From an uncultured Isosphaeraceae bacterium (lineage in GTDB: Bacteria; Planctomycetota; Planctomycetia; Isosphaerales; Isosphaeraceae), in assembly GCA_937907405.1 (NCBI GenBank), contig CALCIC010001074.1, forward strand, positions 1 through 11,971: a stretch of DNA of 11,971 nucleotides, given 5' to 3'. Position 1 is the first letter of the stretch. Each line of letters opens with the position of its first letter. Below, piece by piece: positions 1-6,240 of the stretch. Below the pieces are notes generated by a model. The model was given only the letters and a program-made list of their open reading frames with translations. It made no database searches and had not been told where the DNA came from. A program made the position numbers and the translations under genes.

Positions 1-299
1 TCGGATTGGAGCTTCACGGGAATGAAGCCCTCGCGGGCCCGCGCCTGGATCGTCGGTCGGGTGAACGTGTCTTGCTCCATCCTGGCGCAGTTCGGGCACC
101 ACGGGCCGCTGAACTGGATCCAGAGCAGTCGACCGCTTCCCTGGGCTTCCGCCAGGGCCGTGCCGTAGTCGTCGCGCCAGGCGACGGCCTCGTCGGACGG
201 CTCGGCGGCGACGACCGCGCCCGTCAGCAAGCTCAAGGCGGCGAACGCTGCGAACACGACGGGGCCGGCCCGGCGCGCTCGGCGACGATGGAGCGTCAT
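1..299 (-). CDS. Secreted thioredoxin-fold protein, N-terminal part (cut by window edge)
   Basis: The visible 99 residues begin at an ATG (297-299) preceded by a good AGGAG ribosome site at 307-311, seven bases away. Residues 1-32 look like a signal peptide: an Arg-rich start, a hydrophobic run around 13-31, then Ala-Ala before Glu33. The mature part contains a strand followed by Trp67-Cys68-Pro-Asn-Cys71, the CxxC redox centre of the thioredoxin superfamily, then the usual helix (Met74-Glu75) and a following strand at about 92-97. Proteins of this type (thioredoxin_7 or DsbD-C-like) act outside the cytoplasm as disulfide reductases or oxidases, or as thioredoxin-like domains fused to something larger. 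The C-terminus is missing, so the length, any extra domain and the cis-Pro loop cannot be checked. The fold assignment is fairly secure; the partner and direction of the redox reaction are unknown. Confidence 0.82.
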   Translation of the reverse strand, partial: MTLHRRRARRAGPVVFAAFAALSLLTGAVVAAEPSDEAVAWRDDYGTALAEAQGSGRLLWIQFSGPWCPNCARMEQDTFTRPTIQARAREGFIPVKLQS

Positions 300-312
300 C
301 GTGCATCTCCTC

Positions 313-355
313 ATCAATCGTAATTCGATTTGATGTGTTAACGTGATTGAGTGTT
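313..355 (-). promoter_or_regulatory. AT-rich patch upstream of the thioredoxin-like gene, possible promoter
   Basis: This is a clearly AT-rich island in GC-rich surroundings, directly upstream of the start at 299. It contains a short inverted repeat (aatcg 316-320 / cgatt 326-330) and the palindrome gttaac. On the minus strand TACGAT (317-322) could serve as a -10 element, but I find no convincing -35 at the right spacing, so the call rests mainly on composition and position. Confidence 0.3.
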
Positions 356-489
356 CGTCCGTGAATCGGACGCACTCCATCCGTGGAGACGCCGCCCAGG
401 CGCGTCGAGCGCCGCCATGCCGTTGGCGAAGGGCTGGGACGTTTTCACGTCCAAGCCAGGTATCGGCGTCTCGGCGCGACGAATCCAGC

Positions 490-538
490 CGATTCGCGGC
501 GAGACCGCCGCGCGGCGCCGGGCGGGGGCCGCGAATCG
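490..538. repeat. GC-rich inverted repeat in the 300-600 gene-free region
   Basis: An 11-base perfect inverted repeat (cgattcgcggc 490-500 / gccgcgaatcg 528-538) encloses 27 bases. These contain a nested palindrome gccgcgcggc (507-516), and an alternative hairpin with stem gcggcg 496-501 / cgccgc 506-511 is also possible. It lies about 60 bases past the stop of the minus-strand gene ending at 601, so it may end the floA operon transcript. There is no T-run, so it is not a classical intrinsic terminator. The rest of 300-600 shows nothing else I can support. Confidence 0.5.
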
Positions 539-600
539 AGCAGAGCCGTTGAAGGCGCGCGAACCGCGAACACCGCGCGAACGCCGAGAATCGTCCCGGC

Positions 601-1350
601 TCAGTCGCCGCGGCGCCGCCGGCGGAGGGCGACCGGCGGTTGGAGGATCTCCGTCAGCAGGATGGTCTGGCGAAGTCTGAGAGGAGAGCCGAGCATGCTT
701 TTCACCTCGCCCGCCACGAGGGCCGGCCCGATCGACGTCCGCTCAAGCCCCAGATCGCGGGCGGGGGCGGCGCTGGAAGAGACGGTGGTGAGCGGCGTGA
801 GCTTCGACGTCAGCGGCGTGAGGTCGAGGGGCCGGGTTCGGCTCAACGAAAGCGAACGTCCGACCTGATCGGAGAGCGCCCGGCGCGTCTCCGGTTCGGG
901 CCGCGACGGCGGCGCCTCGCTTGCGGCCCGACGACCGCGCCCGGCCTTCCGGGGCGGCTTCGCCGCGCCCCGCGCCGCGGCGGTCGAATCGCCGACCGGC
1001 GCCGACGTAATCCGGCGATTGGTGACGGGGTCGACGAAGACGACCTCGTCGTCGACGACCTGGACGTCGGCGTCGTTGAGGCTGGTCGCGGGTCGCCTCT
1101 CGCCGGCCGGCCGGGGCGCCGCATCGCGCGCGGCTTCTCGAACAGGCGCGGTTCCTCGCTCGCCCGTCGGCGTCGCGACGCGATTCGGCGGCTGCCCCTG
1201 CGTCCGCCCCGGGCCGGGCGCGGGCCTCGCCCCGGGGCGGACGGGTCGCTGGGGCAAGGGCTGCGTGTCGCGATTCAAGAGCGACGTGAGAGCCCAGATC
1301 GCCAGGAACATCAACGGCACGACGAACTGGAAAAGAATTTCAAGTCTCAT
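601..1350 (-). CDS. Uncharacterised single-pass membrane protein, third gene of the nfeD-floA operon
   Basis: 249 residues. I do not recognise a named family. The ATG at 1348-1350 is chosen because an AGGGAG ribosome site lies just upstream and because the protein then opens with a membrane helix (about residues 5-25, Phe/Leu/Val-rich). Residues 30-90 are a Pro/Arg/Ala-rich, probably disordered basic linker. Residues 92-115 form a short acidic, strand-like stretch (VQVVDDEVVFVDP). Residues 120-200 are again low complexity. The end, about 208-245, looks like a folded helix with a compact motif (LRQTILLTEIL, then QPPVALR) and finishes in a run of Arg. The gene follows floA by 64 bases on the same strand, so it is probably cotranscribed with nfeD and floA. 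The context suggests a membrane-tethered partner or client of the flotillin assembly, which is inference only. Confidence 0.75.
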   Translation of the reverse strand: MRLEILFQFVVPLMFLAIWALTSLLNRDTQPLPQRPVRPGARPAPGPGRTQGQPPNRVATPTGERGTAPVREAARDAAPRPAGERRPATSLNDADVQVVDDEVVFVDPVTNRRITSAPVGDSTAAARGAAKPPRKAGRGRRAASEAPPSRPEPETRRALSDQVGRSLSLSRTRPLDLTPLTSKLTPLTTVSSSAAPARDLGLERTSIGPALVAGEVKSMLGSPLRLRQTILLTEILQPPVALRRRRRGD

Positions 1351-1414
1351 GATACGTTGCTCCCTGGATACGATCGGGACCGGATCGAGGCGGCGCCGGA
1401 CCGGCGACGACGGA

Positions 1415-2488
1415 TTACTGCTGCGCGCCGGTCGCCTCGCGACGGACGTTGCCCGAGTCGGCGATCGAGTTCCGCATCTCGGTGTCGGCCTGAATGTTGC
1501 GCAGGTTGTAATACTCGTTGACTCCGAGATGGCCCTGCCGGAAGGCCTCGGCGATCGCCAGCGGCACCTCGGCCTCGGCCGCGACCACCTTGGCGCGGTT
1601 CTCCTGGACGGCGGCCATCTGCTCTTGCTCCTGGGCGACCGCGAACGCCCGCCGCTCCTCGGCCTTGGCGCGGGCGACCCGGGTGTCGGCCTCGGCCTGA
1701 AGGGCCTGGAGGTTGGCGCCGATGTTGTCGCCGACGTCGATGTCGGCGATGTCGATCGACAGGATCTCATACGCGGTGCCGGCGTCGAGCCCCTTTTCGA
1801 GCACGCGCTTGGAGATCGAGTCCGGCTTCTCGAGCACCAGCAAGTGGGTGTCGGCCGAGCCGATCGCGTTGACGATGCCCTCGCCGACGCGGGCGATGAT
1901 GGTTTCGTCGGTGGCGCCCCCCACCAGACGATCGAGGTTGGTCCGCACCGTGACCTTGGCCTTCACCTTCAACTGGATTCCGTTCCGCGCCACGCCGTCG
2001 ATGGTCTGCCTCCCCTGGGAGGGGTCGGGACAGGGGATGACCTTGGGATTGACGCTCGTCTGCACGGCCTCGAGCACGTTGCGGCCCGCCAGGTCGATCG
2101 CCGCGGCCCGCTTGTAAGAGAGCGGGATGTCCGCCCGGTTGGCCGCGATCAACGCCCGGACCACGTTGGGCACGTTGCCCCCGGCCAGGTAATGCGCCTC
2201 CAGCGACTTCGTCGTCAGACCGTCCTTCTCTGAAAGCCCCGCCTGATAGGCCATGATCTTGGAGCGGACGATGATGTTCGGATTCACCTTGCGGAACGAC
2301 ATCCCCACCAGGTCCATGATGCTGACGTTCGCGTTCGTCGAAAACGCCTGAATCCATAAGTTGAAATATTTCGTTATAAATATTCCGCCCAGCAGCCCGA
2401 TCACGCCGAGCGTGATGACCCCCAGCCAGAACAGGGTCGGCATCGAGAGTTGGGGTGGATTCGCCTGCGCTAAAACCGTGAAGATCAT
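1415..2488 (-). CDS. floA: Flotillin-like protein FloA
   Basis: 357 residues, close to the usual 330-340 of FloA. This bacterial SPFH-type scaffold assembles in membrane microdomains and affects membrane fluidity and the activity of membrane-bound complexes. An N-terminal hairpin or membrane helix spans about residues 18-40. The diagnostic FloA stretches are present: SLEAHYLAGGNV (95-106), AAIDLAGRNVLEAVQ (129-143), the NLDRLVGGA segment (184-192), EILSIDIADIDVG (241-253), the AEERRAFAVAQEQEQ coiled coil (277-291) and AEAEVPLAIAEAFRQG (304-319). Compared with the Bacillus FloA as I remember it, there is an insertion of about seven residues after VNPKVI (around 153-160, CPDPSQGR). The start codon overlaps the stop of the upstream nfeD-type gene in an ATGA, indicating translational coupling. 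Identification is very secure. Confidence 0.96.
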   Translation of the reverse strand: MIFTVLAQANPPQLSMPTLFWLGVITLGVIGLLGGIFITKYFNLWIQAFSTNANVSIMDLVGMSFRKVNPNIIVRSKIMAYQAGLSEKDGLTTKSLEAHYLAGGNVPNVVRALIAANRADIPLSYKRAAAIDLAGRNVLEAVQTSVNPKVIPCPDPSQGRQTIDGVARNGIQLKVKAKVTVRTNLDRLVGGATDETIIARVGEGIVNAIGSADTHLLVLEKPDSISKRVLEKGLDAGTAYEILSIDIADIDVGDNIGANLQALQAEADTRVARAKAEERRAFAVAQEQEQMAAVQENRAKVVAAEAEVPLAIAEAFRQGHLGVNEYYNLRNIQADTEMRNSIADSGNVRREATGAQQ

Positions 2489-3066
2489 GGAGAGTCCTCA
2501 AACAGAGAAGCCGTATGTTCGGTGAGAGCGGCGTCCGGCGCGCTCGATTCCGGCCGCGACGGGACGGCGGCGTCGGCGGGTCGCCGCATGTTCCGGACGA
2601 TCAATTCTCCGGAACGCACGCGCACGACCCGCACCGCCGCGCCCTCCGGAATCAGACCTTCCTCGGCCAGGCCGTCGTAACGCCGACCCTCGATCTCGAC
2701 GTGGCCGCTGGGACGCAGCGGAGTGAGCGCCCGGCCCTCGCTGCCGACGACGTCCGCCATGTTCAACAGCGAATGCGAGACGTCGCTCGCGTCGAGAGCC
2801 GGGCGTTGGAGCAAAAACCGATTCGACATCGGCGTGTGCGTCCAAAGCCAGAACGCCAACGCCACGGTCAAGGGGACCGCCGCGAGGTCGAAGAGCACGA
2901 AGACGGCGCCGAGCCGCGTCGAGTGTTGAAACGCGTGCCAAAGGCTCAGCGCCACGCAAAACAACGCGCTTAAGCCGATGAAGCCGCCGGACGGCACGAA
3001 GACTTCGAGGATCATGAGCAGCAGGCCGATCAGCAGAAAGGCGATCGGCCAGAACAAGATGGTCAT
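2485..3066 (-). CDS. nfeD: NfeD family membrane protein (short form, OB-fold domain)
   Basis: 193 residues. NfeD proteins are encoded next to flotillins and are thought to work with them in membrane microdomains. Membrane helices lie at about residues 4-22, 27-45 and 52-76, with the typical turn PSGGFIG (25-31) after the first. The soluble domain, about 104-160, shows the NfeD OB-fold pattern: VGSEGRALTPLRPSGHVEIEG followed by DGLAEEGLIPEGAAVRVV. A Pro/Ala-rich tail of about 30 residues follows. This is the short form without the N-terminal ClpP-like serine protease domain found in long NfeD proteins. The start at 3064-3066 has a strong GGAGG site six bases upstream. The stop overlaps the floA start by four bases. 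It is first in the operon, so its upstream region (3067-3292) should carry the promoter for all three genes. Confidence 0.92.
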   Translation of the reverse strand: MTILFWPIAFLLIGLLLMILEVFVPSGGFIGLSALFCVALSLWHAFQHSTRLGAVFVLFDLAAVPLTVALAFWLWTHTPMSNRFLLQRPALDASDVSHSLLNMADVVGSEGRALTPLRPSGHVEIEGRRYDGLAEEGLIPEGAAVRVVRVRSGELIVRNMRRPADAAVPSRPESSAPDAALTEHTASLFEDSP

Positions 3067-3292
3067 GACGTACCTCCCCGCCTTACGGACGGCTTCACCG
3101 CCGGCTTAATTGGCAAAGCTTGCCTCGACGCTCCAGGTCGCTAGTCTACTCGATCCGAGCCGCCCATAGCCAATGGTCTTGAAAACGAGCGGACGCCCCA
3201 CCGATCGGCCGCAATGTGTTAGGCTTCACACTATTTGGAGCGGACCGCGCCGGCGCGGCGGTCCTTCATTCGCGAACGATGGAGGCGGGGCC
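3067..3292. promoter_or_regulatory. Divergent intergenic region between nfeD and the epimerase gene
   Basis: These 226 bases separate two divergent operons and must hold both promoters. Locally it is more AT-rich around 3108-3120 and 3213-3238. A 13-base near-palindrome (arms ggcaa 3112-3116 / ttgcc 3120-3124) could be an operator. I cannot assign -35/-10 boxes convincingly on either strand; a stretch near 3218-3238 (ttaggc ... cactat) is only a weak sigma70-like candidate for the plus strand. Confidence 0.35.
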
Positions 3293-3295
3293 TTG
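3281..3295 (+). promoter_or_regulatory. Ribosome binding site that fixes a TTG start for the epimerase
   Basis: GGAGG at 3281-3285 lies seven bases before TTG at 3293-3295. The upstream in-frame ATG at 3173 has no ribosome site and would add 40 residues without resemblance to the family. No in-frame ATG or GTG lies nearer the conserved start of the enzyme, so TTG is the best-supported initiator. Confidence 0.75.
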
Positions 3296-4534
3296 GCTGA
3301 TCGGTCCACTAAGGCGAGCGAACTCGGGGCGGCGGGCCCGGGCGGAGGGGGCGTCGCGATCCGAAAGCTGGAGTTGTTCCGGATCGACGTGCCGTTGAAG
3401 AAGCCGATCAAGCACGCCTCCCATGAGCGGTCGTCGAGCGAAAACCTGGTCGTCCGGGTCGAGTTGACGACCGGCCGGTCGGGCTACGGAGAGGGCGTGC
3501 CCCGGTCGTACGTCACGGGGGAGACGATCGAGACGACGTTCAAGGCCCTGGAACGATCCGACTGGGCGGAAGCGATCGGCAAGCCGTCGAGTTTCGCCGA
3601 GGTCGTCGCGCGCGTCGAGCGGCTGAGCCTGCCCGAGATCGACGACGACCCGCGCGGGATGGCCGGCAACGCGGCTCGATGCGCCCTTGAGCTGGCCGTG
3701 CTCGACGCCTACGGACGGGCGTTCGGCGAGTCGATCGGCCGCGCGGTCGAGTTGGCGGCGGTCGACGGCTTGCGGCGGTTCGACGCCCCCCGGGGCGTTC
3801 GCTACAGCGCGGCGATCACGGCCGAGTCGCGGCGGAAGGAGATCGTCTCGGCGATCAAGTTCCGCCTCTACGGCTTTCGCGACGTGAAGACGAAGGTGGG
3901 CGTCGAAGGCCAGGACGACGCGTCGCGGCTTGAAACGCTCCGACGCATCCTGGGACGACGGATGGACGTCAGGCTCGACGCCAACGAGGCCTGGTCGGCG
4001 TCCGACCTGCTCGCGAAGGTCTCCCCCCTGCTCCGGTTCCGTCCCTCCGTGCTGGAACAGCCGGTGCCCCACGCCGAGGTCGACGCGCTCGCGGACCTGC
4101 GGCCCCGGCTGGGGGTGCCGGTGATGCTCGACGAGTCGCTTTGCGGCTGGCCCGACGCGGTCGCCGCCGTCGACCGGAAGACGGCCGACGTGCTCAACGT
4201 CCGCCTTTCCAAATGCGGTGGAATCATCCCCTCGCTGCGGATCATGGCCCTGGCGCATCGCAACGGGCTGGGACTGCAACTCGGCTGCCATCCCGGCGAA
4301 ACCGCGATCCTCTCGGCGGCGGGCCGACACATCGCCAGCCGGATCGACGGCCTCCGCTATCTCGAAGGCTCCTACGACCGCCACATCCTCCGGGCCAACG
4401 TGACGCGCGACGACCTCACGTTCGGGTACGGCGGACGCGCGAAGCCCCTCAACGGCCCCGGGCTGGGCGTCGACGTCGATCCCGAGCTGCTGGCCGCCAT
4501 CACGCGCGAGACCCGAGAGATCTCCTATGAGTGA
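3293..4534 (+). CDS. Enolase-superfamily epimerase/cycloisomerase (mandelate racemase/muconate lactonizing type)
   Basis: 413 residues from the TTG start, the usual enolase-superfamily size plus about 20 extra N-terminal residues. These enzymes abstract a proton alpha to a carboxylate using a metal-bound enolate. The capping domain runs from about residue 23 (RKLELFRIDVPLKKP) and includes GYGEGVPRSYVTGE (64-77). The barrel shows the catalytic set of the MLE/dipeptide-epimerase group: KxK at Lys199/Lys201 (VKTKVG), metal ligands Asp229 (LDANEAW), Glu255 (LEQPVP) and Asp280 (MLDES), and the opposite-face Lys307 (NVRLSKCGG). The late-barrel loop reads GCHPGET (331-337) rather than the DxD I associate with Ala-Glu-type dipeptide epimerases, so the substrate cannot be assigned. 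The end overlaps the next gene by eight bases. Alternatives are dipeptide epimerase or an o-succinylbenzoate-synthase-like enzyme; the superfamily is certain, the reaction is not. Confidence 0.88.
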   Translation: MADRSTKASELGAAGPGGGGVAIRKLELFRIDVPLKKPIKHASHERSSSENLVVRVELTTGRSGYGEGVPRSYVTGETIETTFKALERSDWAEAIGKPSSFAEVVARVERLSLPEIDDDPRGMAGNAARCALELAVLDAYGRAFGESIGRAVELAAVDGLRRFDAPRGVRYSAAITAESRRKEIVSAIKFRLYGFRDVKTKVGVEGQDDASRLETLRRILGRRMDVRLDANEAWSASDLLAKVSPLLRFRPSVLEQPVPHAEVDALADLRPRLGVPVMLDESLCGWPDAVAAVDRKTADVLNVRLSKCGGIIPSLRIMALAHRNGLGLQLGCHPGETAILSAAGRHIASRIDGLRYLEGSYDRHILRANVTRDDLTFGYGGRAKPLNGPGLGVDVDPELLAAITRETREISYE

Positions 4535-5387
4535 GCTTCCGCAGGACGTCCGGTTCCAGGCGTCGGACGGTTATGAGCTGAACGTCGCCGTCTGGCGGGC
4601 CGTCGGCGAGGCCAGGGGGCGAGCCGTCGTGCTGCACGGCGTCCAGAGCCATTCGGGCTGGTATCACACGTTGGGAGAGACGTTGGCCAGGGCGGGCTAC
4701 GCGACCTCGTTCCCCAATCGAAGGGGGTCGGGGCCGCATCAGCGGGAGCGGGGTCACGCTCCCTCGGGGGGGCGCCTGGTCGACGACGTCGCGGAATGGA
4801 TTGAACACTTCAAAGCTGAACGCCCCGCCCTGCCCGTCGCGATCGTGGGGATCAGTTGGGGAGGCAAGGTCGCGCTGCTGACCTCGGTTCGCCGTCCCGA
4901 TCTGGTGAACGCGATCGCGCTGGTGTGCCCGGGATTGGAGCCGCAGGTCGGCGTCCCCTTCACGCAGAAGCTTCAGATCGCGCGCGCGGCGATCTTCAAC
5001 CGTCGCAAGACGTTCCCGATTCCTCTCGCTGACCCGGCGCTGTTCACCGACGATCCCGACAAGCAAGAATTCATCCGCAACGATCCCCTGAGTCTCCGAC
5101 AGGCCACGGCGGGACTGATGGCGTCGAGCTTCCTGATCGATCGGATGGTCAAGCGCGCGCCTCGGCGAGTCCATCAACCGGCGCTCTTGATGCTGGCGGG
5201 GCGTGACCGGATCGTCGACAACGCCCGGACCCTCGCCTACTTCGAAAGGCTGGCCTCGACCGACCGCCAGGTCATCAATTACCCCGATGGGTGCCCCCCC
5301 CTAGAATTCGCCCCCGACCCGACTTTGTACGCGCGCGCCCTGATCGCCTGGCTCGACGAGCGTCTGCCCCCCGACCGCATCGCCTGA
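4527..5387 (+). CDS. Alpha/beta hydrolase (lysophospholipase/monoacylglycerol-lipase-like), catalytic His apparently missing
   Basis: 286 residues, the normal length for a single alpha/beta hydrolase domain. Visible features in order: the oxyanion-hole strand VVLHGVQSHSGWY (34-46), PNRRGSG (63-69) after strand 4, the nucleophile elbow GISWGG (108-113, Ser110), and the acid motif LAGRDRIVDN with Asp227 (223-232). After it the family usually has a Gly-x-His-His/Thr-Leu-Glu-Phe type stretch; here the residues are Asp-Gly-Cys-Pro-Pro-Leu-Glu-Phe (254-261), so Pro257 stands where the His is expected. No other His lies C-terminal to His216. The ATG at 4527 is inside the end of the epimerase gene, implying coupled translation. 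The pair may act on one substrate, for example hydrolysing an ester or amide and then isomerising the acid, but that is inference. It may be inactive or use a different base. Confidence 0.87.
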   Translation: MSELPQDVRFQASDGYELNVAVWRAVGEARGRAVVLHGVQSHSGWYHTLGETLARAGYATSFPNRRGSGPHQRERGHAPSGGRLVDDVAEWIEHFKAERPALPVAIVGISWGGKVALLTSVRRPDLVNAIALVCPGLEPQVGVPFTQKLQIARAAIFNRRKTFPIPLADPALFTDDPDKQEFIRNDPLSLRQATAGLMASSFLIDRMVKRAPRRVHQPALLMLAGRDRIVDNARTLAYFERLASTDRQVINYPDGCPPLEFAPDPTLYARALIAWLDERLPPDRIA

Positions 5388-5402
5388 GTCGCCACGCCGA
5401 GG

Positions 5403-6188
5403 TCAAGACGAGCCGTCCGTCGTCGTCTCCGAGCCGTTCTGAACATCGGACCTGGACTTCTTCGAGGCCGACTGCGCGCCCTTGGAACTCGTTCCCTGAT
5501 ATCGACCGCCCCGCCGATGGATGCCGTGGGTCGTGGCTTTGCGATCGGCTCCTTGCGACGAAGTCTTTGAAGCGGCGGGAGGCGCGAGCTTGGTCGGTTC
5601 CGATTCGAGCTTGAGGGAGAGCGAATTGGTGCAGTAACGGAGTCCGGTCGGCGGCGGGCCGTCCTGAAAAACGTGGCCGATGTGCGCGCCGCAGCGGGTG
5701 CAGGTGACCTCGACCCGGACCTCGTATTCGCTCCGGTCCAGGGTCTCCGTGAGCGCCTGGATCGTGTGGGGCCTCCAGAAGCTGGGCCAACCCGTTCCCG
5801 ACTCGAACTTGTGTTTTGAGTCGAACAACTTGGCGCCGCAGCAGACGCACAGGAAAATCCCCCTGGGATGGCCGTGCGCGTACTTCCCCGAGAACGCCGG
5901 CTCGGTCGCCTTCATCCGGGTCACAAGATACTGATTGTAGGTCAGCAGCTTGCGCCATTCGGCGTCGGTCTTGTACACGCGCGCCGGTTCCGCTTCGTCC
6001 GCTTTCTCCCCGTCGGCCGCCTTGGAGTCGTCGTTCCCGGCGTCTTCCCTGGAGGACGGCTCCGCCGCGGCGGCCTTCCTGGCGCTCTGGGCCAAGGCGA
6101 GCGACGAAGAAACGCAGGCCGCCGCGCCGCAGATGAGAGCGGCCAGGGCGAACCTGATGGATTGGGACATGGTCATGTTCGAGATCAT
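5403..6188 (-). CDS. msrB: Secreted peptide-methionine (R)-S-oxide reductase
   Basis: 261 residues from the ATG at 6186-6188; ATGs at 6174-6176 and 6168-6170 are equally possible because none has a clear ribosome site. The enzyme reduces methionine-R-sulfoxide in oxidised proteins. An N-terminal signal peptide (about 1-34, ending in LALA before Gln34) indicates export. A charged linker leads to the MsrB domain, about 75-195: zinc cysteines Cys114/Cys117 and Cys163/Cys166 (CTRCGAHIGHVF), the SGTGWPSF block (130-137), and the catalytic Cys186 in RYCTNSLSL. The GTGW version has Thr where some MsrBs carry a resolving Cys, so recycling must use another thiol. A Ser/Lys-rich tail of about 60 residues follows the domain, longer than usual. 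It lies 52 bases after a secreted metallopeptidase on the same strand and converges on the hydrolase gene with 15 bases between stops. Confidence 0.93.
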   Translation of the reverse strand: MISNMTMSQSIRFALAALICGAAACVSSSLALAQSARKAAAAEPSSREDAGNDDSKAADGEKADEAEPARVYKTDAEWRKLLTYNQYLVTRMKATEPAFSGKYAHGHPRGIFLCVCCGAKLFDSKHKFESGTGWPSFWRPHTIQALTETLDRSEYEVRVEVTCTRCGAHIGHVFQDGPPPTGLRYCTNSLSLKLESEPTKLAPPAASKTSSQGADRKATTHGIHRRGGRYQGTSSKGAQSASKKSRSDVQNGSETTTDGSS

Positions 6189-6240
6189 GGCATGGCGCCC
6201 GTGGTATGTGGAGGAGTCTGGAACGTCCCCCGGCCCCGGT

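Noticed and set aside
1351..1770. Extension of the third floA-operon gene back to 1770
   Set aside because: It would overlap floA in another frame; the ATG at 1350 has a ribosome site and starts the membrane helix.
3173..3292. Upstream ATG extending the epimerase by 40 residues
   Set aside because: No ribosome site, no family resemblance, and it would fill the whole divergent promoter region; the TTG at 3293 has GGAGG at ideal spacing.
6110..6188. Lipoprotein signal in MsrB
   Set aside because: The Cys residues at 20 and 25 are not preceded by a Leu-x-Gly/Ala lipobox; a signal peptidase I site (LALA) fits better.
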